A stretch of DNA of 64,000 nt from Oncomelania hupensis (GCA_036898135.1 CM072511.1:163020064-163084063), one strand, 5' to 3'. Shown: positions 22,477-34,284, counted from the stretch's first letter. Notes: a model not told the origin generated them from the sequence alone. Numbers and translations are program-made.

Positions 22477-22851
22477 CATGCCACACAAGCGTCAAATCTT
22501 GAATCCAATTCATGAAATCACGACAAAATTCCTTGATTGTCGTGTGGCACCCTGTGCATCGCGAATCCAGATTCTTTGAATTGGCTCCGATTGCCGACAT
22601 TCAACATGTTCTAATTCCGCGAGTCTCAATTGTGTGATTCGGACCTTTTGGCCAATGAGAAGCAGAATACGAATCACGTGATCACAACACACGTACAGCA
22701 AAACTTCAAGACCAATAACCCTCAAGTTTGACTCGATGTGCGACTTTCGTGTGGCACTGCGCGATTCAAGTCAAAATGAAATTCCGACTTCGAAGTCGAA
22801 AATTGCTCCGATTCGCGTCAAGTCCAGTAGATTTGACGCTCGTGTGGCATG
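22477..22851. mobile_element. MITE with 23 bp terminal inverted repeats
   Basis: The left end CATGCCACACAAGCGTCAAA and the right end, read in reverse, CATGCCACACGAGCGTCAAA are inverted repeats with one mismatch over 23 bp. The 375 bp interior is non-coding and rich in GATTCG/CGAATC. The ends are clear but I see no convincing target duplication, so the superfamily is open. Confidence 0.8.
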
Positions 22852-25204
22852 GGCTTAAGGAATGTATGGTTTTCACGTGTGGAACGCATAGCTAGATGGA
22901 TATTAGGGGGCTGAACGAAACTCGATTGCCTTGTACTGTGAACTGGAAGAAGGTTTAGGCCTCAGAGTCAGGTTGTTACGCTTGCTAGCAGACGGATATT
23001 TTGGATGAAATGTGACTGTGATGTCACAGGATAGAACGAGAGTCAATTTCATAAGGGTTGTGTTGTCTTGTGTTAGAACCACCCGAGGTCTTGCTCCTTT
23101 GCCAGGACAAGAATGACCATAGTACTGGAAATGCTGCTTGAGTAAAGTAATTCTTTAGCAGTAGTGGAAAGATTATGACTGCCACCATTTCTGTGTGAAA
23201 CAAGTGTAGAGTCTCTTCTTAAGGGCGTATACTCTTTGTTTAGGGACCGCCCAAGGCTCCGTGACCTCGCCGGTACTGAGATACTCCATGAGCGTAGCAT
23301 AGTGTAGCGTACTAAACGAACCATCTACTCTCAGCAGATTGTGTTGTGTTCTGTTGTGTTGTGTTGTCTATCTGTAGTTCACAGGCCGAGGACCTAAAGG
23401 TGAGTGTGTGCCCAGTATGTCGATTCCTTAGTGGATATGCACTCCGAGCATGCGTACGTGAATTAATGATTTTGAATGAGGGGAAAATGGATATATTCTG
23501 TTAAATAATATTTTTATATGATTTTCTTGTTTAAATATGTAAAATGAATAATGTTGTTGATGTTGTTGCCAAAATGAGGTCAAGGGTGATGATGAAGTAT
23601 ACATGATAATATGAGAGAGAGAGAGGGGGGGGGTATGATATGTAGGAGAGAGGGGTGACGTTGTATTATAGTATGCTAGAGAGGGATGAATGTGAGAGAG
23701 GGGAGACAATGTACTATAGTAAGGAGAGGGGTGATGAAGGTGAAAATGAGGATGAATCAATATTATTTAAATGGAAACGGAATTATTATTATAATGTGCA
23801 TTTATATGAACAAGCATGTTTACGGAAAGGGATATAAATTATAGAATTAAAAATTGAATTGTTGTAATGCATATATGAGCAGGTCAAGATGGCGGACGGC
23901 GGAAGGAGTTATCCCTTATGTATTGTTTACCTTTTATGGGGGTAGATTAGTAAGACGATTTATTTGTTGACCAGATTGGGCCTACTACTTTTGATGTACT
24001 TCTGATCTACTTCTGCTGTGTTGCCTGCATTGCGGTTTTGACTGTGTTGGATGTTGCTGCCACCACTGCCACGACCTCCATTCTGGCGTTGAGGGTGCTG
24101 TTCTGAGGGGTTGCATGCTCATCACCGCCAGGACGCTTCGTATTACCCCAGACTACCGGTAGACAACTAACTGTGTTTCTGCATTCGACACATTGCACTT
24201 CCACAGTCATACACACTTGCATTACACACTCATAAAACATACCTACATCTTCGGTGAAATTTAGAACAGTGTACTTTACTATCTTTGTGTTGATTACTTC
24301 GTTTGGTGATTAGCTAGAAGAACAAGATTGCTACAAACAGCGAACGTTTGATTAGTAAAGCAAGTCAAATTAATTTAATATATTCTTCGATTCTTGCTGT
24401 CTAAATTCTTTAACCTATAATCGAATTTATTTTCAGCTTTATTTGCTTATTGTTGCATATTGTTGTGTGGGCATCTTGAGTACAGTTTCTAGGGGTTTCA
24501 GAATAGACAAGGGAGGTAATTGTTGTTAATTGTTGGGGTTGTGGGTCCGGATAAGGGTTGAGGGTGGTTTAGATTTCCCATTCTCCTGTGTGTTTGTTGT
24601 TCAATAAAAGAGTGTAAATGTTCATCTGGCATTTGTGTTAGTTCTTTTTGATTGAGTTTTGTTTCGTACACTCGTCGCTTGGGCTGAAGTTCACGGAACC
24701 CACTCGGGTGACACTGACCAAGTTACTAGGTGGTCACTAGTGGAACAGTGTCCATGAGCCCTAACTTACAGTTCTTTGGCCTAAATGTTGGAACTCTGTT
24801 ATTTCTCACTAACGTTTTCTGTATTCTAGCCTAACCACCGGAAGATGTCATTGGAATATTGCCTTCTTGTATAAAATATAACCCTTTCTATTGACTGTAA
24901 TTTTGGCTTAATGCAGGGGACTAGACATCACCAGGCCTGGTCTCAAAGAACGAGAACCCACCTTCTTCATTTCTTCCACGCCACACCGCAATAGCGTCCA
25001 ACGTGGGGCTCGCTGACTTTTATCTAAATCACATAAGTTCGACCTACTCCCCCCCCCCCCCTCCAACTTCACCCCTCCCCCCTCACCCCGCAAGGTTGGA
25101 ACCCGCGACCACCGGCATAGTAAACCAGCGCCCTAACGATAGGCGTTGCCAGGCCACCCTTACATAAATATAACTAATACAAATAGAAATACTGGGAGAC
25201 CTAC
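22852..25204. other. Intron; GA-rich patches, no recognised gene
   Basis: Part of the intron between 21425 and 25205. GA-rich stretches occur at 23600-23730. AATAAA at 24603 and a promoter-like region suggest unrecognised old elements. A tRNA-like B-box (GGTTGGAACCC) is near 25092, in a C-rich patch. Nothing is firm. Confidence 0.3.
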
Positions 25205-25977
25205 CTTTGTTCCAGACGGCGGTAGTCATCAGTGCCTACGTGGTAGTAATGGCGATACTCGATTGGCGCTCGGTTCTCTTCCTCTCTCCCTGACGCATCC
25301 TGCGGGGCTCGGTCAGCGTACGGCACAGCGTCGGCCTGCTTCACGGGCTTCCGGCTGTCCGATACTGTTGTCGAAGGTTCTCCCGCGGTATGTTCCAACA
25401 GCTGGCCTACGTTCTTGTTGATGTTGCTGTTGTGGTTATTACTCTGGTGGTTGTCTTTGTTGATGATGGCGTCAGCCTGGTCGTCAAGGACGTCTGGCTC
25501 AGGGTCACGCTGACCTCGTAGCAGCTCTAAACGTCGCCATCTTTCCTCCTCCAACCTCCGAAATTCCTCCTCCTCTAGCTCTTCACTCCTCCTTTCCTCC
25601 TCTTTCTTCCTCTTCTCCTCCTTCTCTTTCTCCGTTATCTGGGCGATCGCGTCCCGCAGTGACGCCGTCCTGACGTCGGGCGATGGCGTGTGAGGAGTGA
25701 CGTCACCGCGGGCGTCTTTCTTCTCACCACTGAGCCTCCGCGGATCCGCATTCTCTTGCGAGACACGGTGGTGCCCATTTCCGTGCTGCCTCTGTTGTTG
25801 CTGGTGATTGCGGTGATTGCGCTGCTGTTGCTGGTTAGGTTGCAGATGGTGATGCTGTTGATGTTGTTGCAGTTGCTGCTGATGCGTGACATCAGCGTGT
25901 CGCAGGACTGCAGCGGCGGTGTGTTGTGGCACCGTGAAGTGATACATGATGCCGGGGTTGGTGTCGTAGTACAACAG
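25205..25977 (-). CDS. ADAMTS-like exon: spacer end plus long Q/H- and E/R-rich insert
   Basis: Acceptor GCCAACAG, donor CAAAG|GTAGGT, 773 nt, phase 0 in and phase 2 out. It begins LLYYDTNPGIMYHFTVP, the typical end of an ADAMTS spacer. Then follow about 55 residues rich in Gln and His, a charged stretch (EKEKEEKRKKEEERRSEELE and on) likely to be helical or coiled coil, and a polar tail. The first exon part is conserved; the rest is fast-evolving linker. ADAMTSL4 also has a long linker at this point, but proline-rich. Confidence 0.9.
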
Positions 25978-26364
25978 CTGTTGGCACGACATCAATCAAT
26001 CAATTAACTCACAAATCAGCCGATTTTTTTTTTCTCTGAAAAATCGATTAAACAGTAAGTGCGTCATAGATTGCGTGTAACCAACAGAGGATTCGTCCAT
26101 TTTCTTCCACTAAACCGAACACATTAAACCAGGCAGTAATCAATACAATTAATAATAATAAAATTCTGTGTATAACAATAATCAGTTAACTCCACCTGTT
26201 TGTCAGCCAACTAAAGTCAAAAGAAAAATCAGTTTATCAATCGATCAGCCGTTCAGTCAGTGGATCTGTTACAATCCGTTCAAATCCCAAAACTAAAATA
26301 ACAATCACTATGGATTATTCTGGGGACCTTGACCTGATCTGACCTGACTTTGACTTTGACTGAC

Positions 26365-26537
26365 CTTGAGGTCCACGGGCAGTGCAAGAGGTCCTGGCGC
26401 AAAGATGCACGTGCCCGGGCAGTGGTGCCCTGAGCGCCGCCTGTAGTCAAACGTCGTGCCCGCACTGTCATACTGCCCGAGTGACGACGCCTGCCCGTCT
26501 CCGTTCACGATGTTGACACCCGCCGCCGTCGTCAGGG
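26365..26537 (-). CDS. ADAMTS-like exon: spacer domain
   Basis: Acceptor ACGACAG, donor CTCAAG|GTCAGT, 173 nt, phase 1 in and phase 0 out. It encodes TAAGVNIVNGDG, SLGQYDSAGTTFDYRR and FAPGPLALPVDLK. The NG...G.Y...GT.F.Y..... pattern and the following APGP are hallmarks of the ADAMTS spacer. Confidence 0.93.
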
Positions 26538-26539
26538 CT

Positions 26540-26576
26540 GTCGTCATCATCATCATCATGACACATTATCATGACG

Positions 26577-26648
<72 letters not shown>

Positions 26649-26649
26649 T

Positions 26650-26693
<44 letters not shown>

Positions 26694-26700
26694 TATCATC
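26540..26700. repeat. (ATC)n microsatellite beside a splice acceptor
   Basis: About 40 ATC triplets with a few ATT variants, beginning within a few bases of the acceptor of the exon at 26365-26537. Confidence 0.97.
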
Positions 26701-26849
26701 AACTTCGTTCCCCTCATCGTCCGCCTCATCGTCTTCATAGTCGTCGTCATTGTCACCATCTGCCATGAACTATGGTTGTATGTTCGAGAAAATGCGATTT
26801 TCCTGTTTTACGTCGTGAAAGTGCGATCTTATATATATATTTATTGTAG

Positions 26850-27477
26850 GCAGTATTGGCTAAACATTTCGACCATCACCGACAACAAACCGCAGCAGGG
26901 TGATTTGCTGACTGAATATGAAGAAAAATTAGCCAATGATCTTAATGTCTTTTATACACGTTTCGACAAGTATGACTTTAGTGCTGAACAACAACAGGCC
27001 TTGGCCGAGACTCAACTCCGCAGCATTAGCCTATCCCCGTCCAGGAGGCGGATATTCGCAAGATCTTCAGGGCTTGAATTCCCGAAATCCGGCGGGTCCT
27101 GACCGAGTCATCGGTAGAACACTGAAGATGTGCAGTGATATGCTGTCTCCAGTCTCTTTCAGCGCTTCTTTGATGAAGGCCACGTACCTCAACTGTGGAA
27201 GACCTCAACTACAATCCCGGTGCCGAAGAAGAAATCACCGGCCCAGCTAAATGACTACCGGCCTGTGGCGCTCACTTCCATTCCGATGAAGTATGCTGAG
27301 AGGATTGCGCTGAGATATCTCAGAGAAGAAACAGTGAGGTATCAGAATCCAATGCAGTTTGCCTACTCTGAGGGTCATGGCACAGAGGCTCTCTCTTGTT
27401 TTGGTTCAGCCCGTGCGATGGCTGAAAACTACCCGTCTACGAAAGTTGTGGATAATTCCATGCCATCACAGTATTAA
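26850..27477 (+). mobile_element. Decayed CR1/Rex1-like LINE fragment
   Basis: Three overlapping frames carry pieces of a reverse transcriptase region: LLTEYEEKLANDLNVFYTRF, then NSRNPAGPDRV, then VPKKKSPAQLNDYRPVALTS with IPMKYAERI. The order matches a LINE polymerase and frame shifts separate the pieces. It is a relic unrelated to LINE-G and LINE-C, in an intron and antisense to the host gene. Confidence 0.75.
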
Positions 27478-28027
27478 CGCATTGCACCGTTCAATACTAA
27501 TTGCATCCCTTTGTTTCTAGTACAAACCAATAAATACTCCAGCAATCTCAGTCACAATAGCAATCCCAGGCTATGTGCAATGGCCTTGACTCTGGCACTG
27601 GCGGTGGCCTTGAACCCCAGCAGCCATCGTGGTACAAAAATCTTAGCATATTTTCAAAAAGACCCGTTTTCTTACAAACTTTTGTCCTACCCTGGATTTT
27701 GTATCGGTTCTTAGGGGTTCATCCTCAATTTGGCAATGAAGGATAGGCTAAAACAACACAACCTTTGGCGAACTGGAACTATTTTACGAAGATTGAAAAA
27801 GACAACATTGAGTAAGTGCTCAATTTTTTTTTTAAATCTCTCTTTCTTTCTGTCTGTCTGTCTGTCTTAATTTCATGTTGTTTCTGTTTGTTTAGTTCTT
27901 TGTTGTTTTAAAAAAATAATAATAATTTGTATTAACATTTACTTATTAATTTGTATTTCTTGCCCCAATGTAACCTCTCTCATCTCCCCACCTTAAACTG
28001 TATGAGCCGGTGGCCTGATCAAACAGT

Positions 28028-28105
<78 letters not shown>

Positions 28106-28164
28106 TCCACCTTCCCCACCCGCACCAGCACTGAGTTCACGTTAATGAGCGCCATGACCACAAC
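27478..28164. other. Intron; (CT)n at 28031-28100
   Basis: No gene seen. A pure CT tract at 28031-28100 precedes a LINE-G copy. Confidence 0.6.
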
Positions 28165-29127
28165 AACAACAATCGGTGTGCGTTAGGGATGCATACTCTC
28201 TCCAACACTCTTCAACATCTTCCTAGAGCGCATCGTGTCAGATGCCCTTGCAGACCACGAAGGCACAGTCAACATAGGGGGAAGAGCAATCTCCAACCTT
28301 CGTTTTGCGGATGACATTGATGGATTGGCTGGAGAGGAACAAGAACTTGAACAGCTGGTACAGAGGCTTGACACCACCTCCAGAGCCTATGGAATGGAAA
28401 TAAGTGCAGAGAAGACCAAAATGATGACCAACAACACCAATGGCATCAACACGGACATCAAAGTCCAAGGCCAATCCCTCAACACAGTGCATAGCTTCAA
28501 ATATTTAGGAGCCATTGTTTCAGACAATGGGTCTCGCCAGGAAGTCCTCTCCAGGATCGCACAAACAATTGCTGCCCTGGCGAGGTTGAAGCCAATTTGG
28601 AAAGACAGGACCATCAGTCTACATTCCAAGGTAAGGCTGCTGCGCTCCCTTGTTATCTCCATCTTCCTATATGCTTGCGAAACATTGACCCTCACACCGC
28701 AGATCTCCCACGAAGACTACAAAGCATGGAGATGAGGTGCTACAGAAGACTTCTGGGCATTTCCTATACCCAGCACATCACCAACGACGAAGTCCGACAG
28801 ACCATCACACAAGCCATTGGGCAACACGATGACCTGCTCACAGTGGTGAAAAAACGTAAACTCCGATGGTATGGCCACGTCACCAGATCATCCGGTCTTG
28901 CAAAGACCATCCTGCAAGGCACAGTGCAAGGAGGTAGAAGAAGAGGGAGACCGAAAAAGAAGTGGGAGGACAACATTCGAGAATGGACTGGTTTGACACT
29001 GAGCGAAACAATCAGGGTTTCTGAGGACAGGGAAAGATGGACTATACGCTGGTTAAACGAACATCTGTGGTGCCCCTACGACCTCCGAATTATGGGATAG
29101 GATAGGATAGGATAGGATAGGTTAGGA
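28165..29127 (+). mobile_element. LINE-G copy, 5'-truncated in the reverse transcriptase
   Basis: It starts in the reverse transcriptase at AACAATCGGTGTGCG and covers motif C (FADDIDG), the linker and the C-terminal basic region, ending GGATAGG repeats. A stop from CAA to TAG near 28185 and a frame shift near 28700 split the open frame. Confidence 0.9.
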
Positions 29128-30066
29128 TGACCACATAACATCGGTATGTCCACCTCCTTCGAGTGACCACAACGTTCACTACACCATGACCTTGAAAACC
29201 AACCTTACCCCTTACTCCCCTCAACACAAGCTTGGTGTAGAAACCGACCGAACATTTGGTGTAGAGTCTACCAGCGTTAATTAGTCAAGCCATGCTGACA
29301 GAAACAGACCACTTTAAATTTAGGCCTCGCTTACCTCCCTTGGCTAGGTGTCTCTCTGACCGAGCGACAACACAACAAGGGATATGTGGTGCAGTTATAA
29401 CTCCTATACCGTCACATTCCACACCCGACTGTACAGCGGCTAAATATTTGTCAGCAATATGAAATGACCCAGGGCGAACTGCGATCAGCTTACCAACAAG
29501 TCAGTCAACTGCTTTCCACACCCTTGTTAGCCACTTAAGGCAACTTTCCACCGCAATGCCAAGACAACTGGGCGCACCAGTGATAATCTCCCTTGCCGTG
29601 AAGCGAGTTAAACAAAGGGCACTAATTCTTCCACAGTGATCATTTATTAATTAAAAGTGCACGCAGCAGCTCGGTCTTTCTTCCGATGTTGCTTTAAGTC
29701 AACCCGCTAACCCGCTAACCCGCTAACAGCCTTTCTGATCATGTTCAGCCAAAAGACAGGTTTCTATGTATGGAAACCATATAGCTCTCGACCCTACTAT
29801 TGGTGTGGGATTAAAAACAAAGGAGAAGGAACATAACTACAGTTAAGTCGACCAACGCTGGTCCACGTGTAAATGGGAGATAACCCTGTCAGGTAGGCCT
29901 TTTTGTAGCGAGCACCTACGTCGTCCATTAAGCTTAAGACGAATACAGAACTCCCCTCAATCTGCATTTAAATTTGTTCATTAAAAATGACACGGCGGAA
30001 AAACATAATTTTGATGATGATGATGATGATGAGGAGGAGGAGGAGGAGGAGGAGGACATCACTTAC
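29128..30066. other. Intron; nothing recognised
   Basis: A GATGAT/GAGGAG microsatellite lies at 30012-30056 just beyond the donor of the exon at 30067. No other element is seen. Confidence 0.4.
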
Positions 30067-30274
30067 ACAGGAAGTTTCTGCTGAGCCCCAGTTCCGTGAT
30101 GTTGATGTTGCAGGCGCCGGCAGGCAGAGTGGTCACGTGATGGTAACCATGATCACCCAGGTGCCTGCGCGTGAAGATTCCGGAAATGACGCGGCAGGTG
30201 GAGTCATCGCCGCCGCACACGCCGCACTTGTCGACCTGGGCCTTTGAGCCCAAGATGGCGTCACACCCCACCTC
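30067..30274 (-). CDS. ADAMTS-like exon: end of cysteine-rich module and start of spacer
   Basis: Acceptor TTGTGCGCAG, donor TCCTGT|GTAAGT, 208 nt, phase 0 in and phase 1 out. It begins EVGCDAILGS and encodes DKCGVCGGDDSTCRVISG, then a beta-strand-rich segment ending INITELGLSRNFL. GCDxxLGS...CGVCGGDxSTC is the diagnostic end of the ADAMTS cysteine-rich module. This is the most 5' exon I can identify with confidence. Confidence 0.95.
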
Positions 30275-31146
30275 CTGCGCACAACAAAAGAAAATATTGG
30301 GTGAAAAGATCTGTTTGAATTATGAAGGACAGTCATTTGGCGGGTTAGTTCCATGTGGTAAAGAATGCTTAAGTTGAAGGTTTGAGTTAGAGTTAGTTTA
30401 TAGGTTGATCTGCCACGGTGCCAGCGATCCGTCATAACTCACCCCGCGCAAACATAATAAAACACGCCATACACGACAGGAAAGACAGTTGAAAATCTCC
30501 GTGTCATTAACAACAATCCATCTCCTAAACCTCTTCTCGCTAATGTCCTGTAATAGACGCTGCCAAACAAACCCCTCTAATGCCGTCAACACAAATCGTG
30601 ACGTCGGCAAATGTCGTTGTTGTATCAAATTTTATTCATCAGATTAACATAAGTTGTACTGATAAATGTCAAGGGCACAGTATTTATAAGGAAATCTAAC
30701 CTAGGGGGGAAATAATGATCATAGAGTATGAACTATAATTGTAAATGCTCCGTTAGGGTTACGGTTAGCTTCACAATTTATAACGTGTACGAATGACCAA
30801 AATTAGTTTAGATGCATTAGAAAGGCATTCGCCAGCTCTCGACACGCTCGTGCTGTTCTAAAGATAACATAGTACTACGGACGTGACGTCGGTGACCTTT
30901 GACACTGCATGAGTCGGTCTGAACAGTATGCCTGCCGCTCACCTTCCACCTCCGCCCGCCATGTTTCCTCTTGACCATAATCCCTTTCGCGATAAACCGG
31001 AAATTAGTGTCTCACAGATTTAAGAATAGGAGGTGAAAAAATGGGAATATGGGAGAACTACGTTTGAGTGTGCCTATCAAGCGATAATATCACCATTACT
31101 GTGGCAACTGTTCTAATATGAACAGAGAAAGTGATAGGTAAATATG
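30275..31146. other. No exon found; probably intron
   Basis: The cysteine-rich and first TSP1 exons should lie upstream of 30274, but I found no cysteine pattern here. A TTTTATTCATCAGATTAACA block at 30631 recurs near 49844 as an unnamed repeat. Confidence 0.35.
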
Positions 31147-31402
31147 CTGGATAAAATGAATGAGTGAATGAATGAACATTGAGGTTTGACGTCTACACCC
31201 ACCGTTGGCGATATGGCAGACGGGGATAACCATCCCAGGGAACAAAAGGTAGGGACCTAAATCAACACTGAACCACCCGAACAATCCAACTGCTAATATG
31301 GTCAGTGAAAAACGGCTACTTTTATCTTGCCCATCACGGGATTCGAACCTGGGTCATCGGTGTGCCAGGCGAACGCTCTACCGCTTGAGCTACGGCGGTG
31401 GA
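31147..31402 (-). mobile_element. tRNA-derived SINE with (GAAT)n tail
   Basis: On the minus strand it begins CCGTAGCTCAAGCGGTAGAG, with an A-box, and a B-box GGTTCGAATCC. The body ends with a (GAAT)n-type tail near 31160. A second copy starts near 63910 and is cut by the window end. Confidence 0.85.
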
Positions 31403-31971
31403 ACAAAAGAAATGATAATACTCGGGGTACTGAATGTATTAGCCCATACTACCCAAGTTTACAGCACGCGGATTCGCTGTCGGCCTGTGTCCTCTCACGA
31501 TAAACTTAACAGTCTTAACTGATGACCAACAGCACTTAACACACTGAAGGCGTCGTTCACCACCACTTTTAACAGATTGAAGGGGGGGAGTACATCAATA
31601 TTCACACTAAAAGGCGACGTCTGACAGCGCCTACAAGGCTTTAAGTGCTGTTCAAAAGCCCTGCAAACAAACCACACTTAAACTGCTGGTAAACACTGTA
31701 CCGAGATTAATGTTGACTGGGCATGGTGCGTCGGGACAACTCACCCTAACGAATGCGCCGTTAATACTTGTTGGTTTAAGATTGCTAAAAGCTCTTCATC
31801 TTGAAAAAAAAATTTTTTGGGTTAATAACTCGCAAAGGCTGGGCTTGAACTCAGTCTTCTGGTTTTATTTAATTTTTTCTGCACTTAAAAAACTCGTCAA
31901 CACAGTTAGCTTCAGGCACTTAAAGGGAACTGGGTGAGATACAATTATTTTATTTATTATTCTTTCTTTTT
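31403..31971. other. No gene seen
   Basis: Contains AACAGCACTTAA near 31529 and its inverted form near 31640, a weak foldback. Nothing else is recognised. Confidence 0.3.
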
Positions 31972-32260
31972 TTCAGCTCAAGGCGCTGGTTGATACCGGA
32001 TCCAATTCAAAGCTCCCGAGGGACGCACTTGCTGCCTTATGCGGCATTGCCTGACGCCACAGACCACTGAGCCCCGTCCTGGGTGTCCTGGGATGGGGGA
32101 GAAGGGCCCTAGTGCTAGCTGGGTGTATTTATGTGGCACTCACCCGTCTAGGACATGAGCGTCATGATCTGTTAAGTCCGTGCGATGGATTGCGTACGTG
32201 CACAGACTAGACCTCGGTTTATACTCTCATCGTCCCTGCCTCTTGTCTTAACCCAGATTA
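31972..32260 (-). mobile_element. tRNA-SINE body and 3' end
   Basis: The CAGCTCAAGGCGCTGGTTGA block and the following CTAGACCTCGGTTTATACTC block match the full SINE at 32583-33018. The tRNA head is absent. Confidence 0.75.
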
Positions 32261-32582
32261 CAGCGACGGCTGCGGTTATCAGACGTCAAGCTAGTCAGGA
32301 AGTCAGTAAATCAATCAGGGAATAAACCCATCAATCAATCAGTGCCACGTCGCCAACTGTCGGTGACACAATATAAACATTTGGCACTTGACACCCGCTA
32401 CTGGTCAGCCGCTGTCCGGCTGATAAAGACTGTTCAATGACCGTCACCTCTTCAAAACAAGTCCTTTGTCCCCAATATGCCTAGGTGTTCGGGGACGTTA
32501 AATTTTACTCTACGTCACCTCTAGCCGCGCAATACAACCAACCATCTGATCAAGCAATAATTTGTTTTGAACGGGAATGTTT

Positions 32583-33018
32583 CCATTACTTATTTAATCG
32601 TTCTTATATTGCGCTTTTCCAGCTCAAAACCTGCTCAAGGCGCTGGCCGATACAGGATCTAACACAAGCCGCCCGAGGCGCCAACTTGCAGCCTTTGGGC
32701 GCATCGTAAAACCGCTCCAGACAACTGAGCACAATCCTGTGCAGGCAGGGATGGGGGAGAAGGACCTAGGTGCATGCCGGGCGTGTTCTTGTCACCGGTA
32801 CTCACCCGTCTAGAACATGAGCTTCAGGATCTTTAAAGTCCGTTATGATGGAATGTATGCGACACAGACTAGACCTCGGTTTATACTCTCATCCGAAGGA
32901 GCAGGAAACGGGAGTAAAGTGTCTTTCCCAAGGACACAACACAATGCCCCGGCCTGGGCTCGAACCCGAGACCTTCAGATCCGCAAGCTAGAGCTCTACC
33001 ATTAGGCCACCGTGCCTC
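32583..33018 (-). mobile_element. tRNA-derived SINE, near complete
   Basis: On the minus strand it begins GAGGCACGGTGGCCTAATGG with a B-box GGTTCGAGCCC about 45 bp later. The body ends AAAAGCGCAATATAAGAACG. Partial copies occur at 18050, 31972, 45750, 54040 and 58770. Confidence 0.85.
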
Positions 33019-33188
33019 AAAAAGGTTTTGGAGAATAACACTTTATAGTAAACTACTCTTCGTTTGCACTAAGCCATTTATTTACACCATAAAATGGCCC
33101 CAACTTCACATATCCTTTTCAAATTCACAGCGAGTGTTGCCCTTACATAAAATGCAAACAAGATTAAGGTCCCAAAAATTGTCTTTCA

Positions 33189-33513
33189 ACAGTACAGAGT
33201 TGATATAACTCGTCAACAGTACAGTGTTGATATCACTCGTCAACAGTACAGTGTTAATATAACTCGTCAACAGTACAGTGTTGATATCACTCGTCAACAG
33301 TACAGTGTTAATATCACTCGTCAACAGTACAGTGTTAATATAACTCGTAAACAGTATAGTGTTGATATAACTCGTCAACAATACTCTGTTGATATCACTC
33401 GTCAACAGTACAGTGTTGATATAACTCGTCAACAGTACAGTGTTGATATCACTCGTCAACAGTACAGTGTTGATATCACTCGTCAACAGTACAGTGTTGA
33501 TATCACTCGTCAG
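33189..33513. repeat. Minisatellite, 27 bp unit, 12 copies
   Basis: The unit is CGTCAACAGTACAGTGTTGA plus TATCACT. Copies alternate between GTTGATATCAC and GTTAATATAAC. Because 27 is a multiple of three, the minus frame is a repeated LLTSDINTV; I see no evidence that it is a gene. Confidence 0.97.
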
Positions 33514-33667
33514 CACACAGTTGTTTATGGTCCTATTAATAGCATCAAGGTTAATTCTTAACAAATAATAAAGTGCAAAATTAATAATAAAAGAATGGAC
33601 CGCAGCGAAAGCGTGTATCGAAGGCACAGTTTTTTGTTTACATAACAAGAAAGAGACGCCTATAATT

Positions 33668-34059
33668 CACATGCGGGGCTGCCTCGTGGCGCAGTGGATT
33701 AATCGCCGACGTCCTATGCCGAAGGGACGCGGGTTGGATTCCCGCAAGGGCCGACCGTATGTGACTTAGGTACCAGACTAATGAGGTCACCGAGGGTTTT
33801 CTCCGGGTACTTTGGTTTCCTCCCTCCCTTCAATAATGGTACCGGAGGCAGTCAATCTAATATTTCCAAAATAAAAATTCGATTTCCTTTGCGTCGTCTG
33901 ATAGCGATCTCCCTGTTTTCACACTACATGTTTGAGTGATAGATGTGTGTTTGTTGTGTGTGTGTGACAGTGGGTGGAATATGTGAGTCTGTGTGTTGCT
34001 ACAGATCGCCGCGCTTTGAGCCTGATTGGTGATTTAATGAAAAGCTCGTATATAGCAGC

Positions 34060-34133
<74 letters not shown>
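33668..34133 (+). mobile_element. tRNA-derived SINE with (ATT)n tail
   Basis: It begins GGGGCTGCCTCGTGGCGCAG with A-box TGGCGCAGTGG and a B-box-like GGGTTGGATTCCC. A conserved body TTTTCTCCGGGTACTTTGG follows, and it ends in (ATT)n. Minus-strand relative at 39138-39582. Confidence 0.85.
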
Positions 34134-34135
<2 letters not shown>

Positions 34136-34284
34136 TCTTGTACCTTTTAACATCTTCTCCCACTGAAGGAGTTTATCAACTTTCTCGTAGCCGTTTCACA
34201 ACCTTTTTCAGGTACCCCTCTTCCTATCCTAACCTATCCTATTCTATCCTATCCTATCCTGTAACTCAAAAGTCGTTGGGGCAT

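Larger units (their letters stand above)
10994..30274 (-). other. ADAMTS-like gene, 3' twelve exons (spacer, six TSP1, PLAC)
   Basis: Twelve exons join into 2,985 nt with every intron GT-AG and every phase matched, giving 994 codons and a stop. Order: CGVCGG end of the cysteine-rich module, spacer, a long Q/H- and E/R-rich insert, six TSP1 repeats, a linker with 12 glutamines, and a PLAC domain. ADAMTS-like proteins are secreted matrix proteins without a protease, linked in vertebrates to fibrillin microfibrils. Six C-terminal TSP1 plus PLAC is the ADAMTSL4/THSD4 layout, and GCDAILG...CGVCGGDDSTCR fits that group. The start is missing: the N-terminal TSP1 and cysteine-rich exons must lie upstream. 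A full ADAMTS with a protease upstream cannot be excluded. Introns are full of repeats, mostly antisense. Confidence 0.9.

Noticed and set aside
30880..31000. Minus-strand candidate exon with a GTGAGC donor
   Set aside because: No cysteines or ADAMTS motif, and no clear acceptor.
33668..33745. tRNA gene
   Set aside because: Head of a SINE that continues to an (ATT)n tail.
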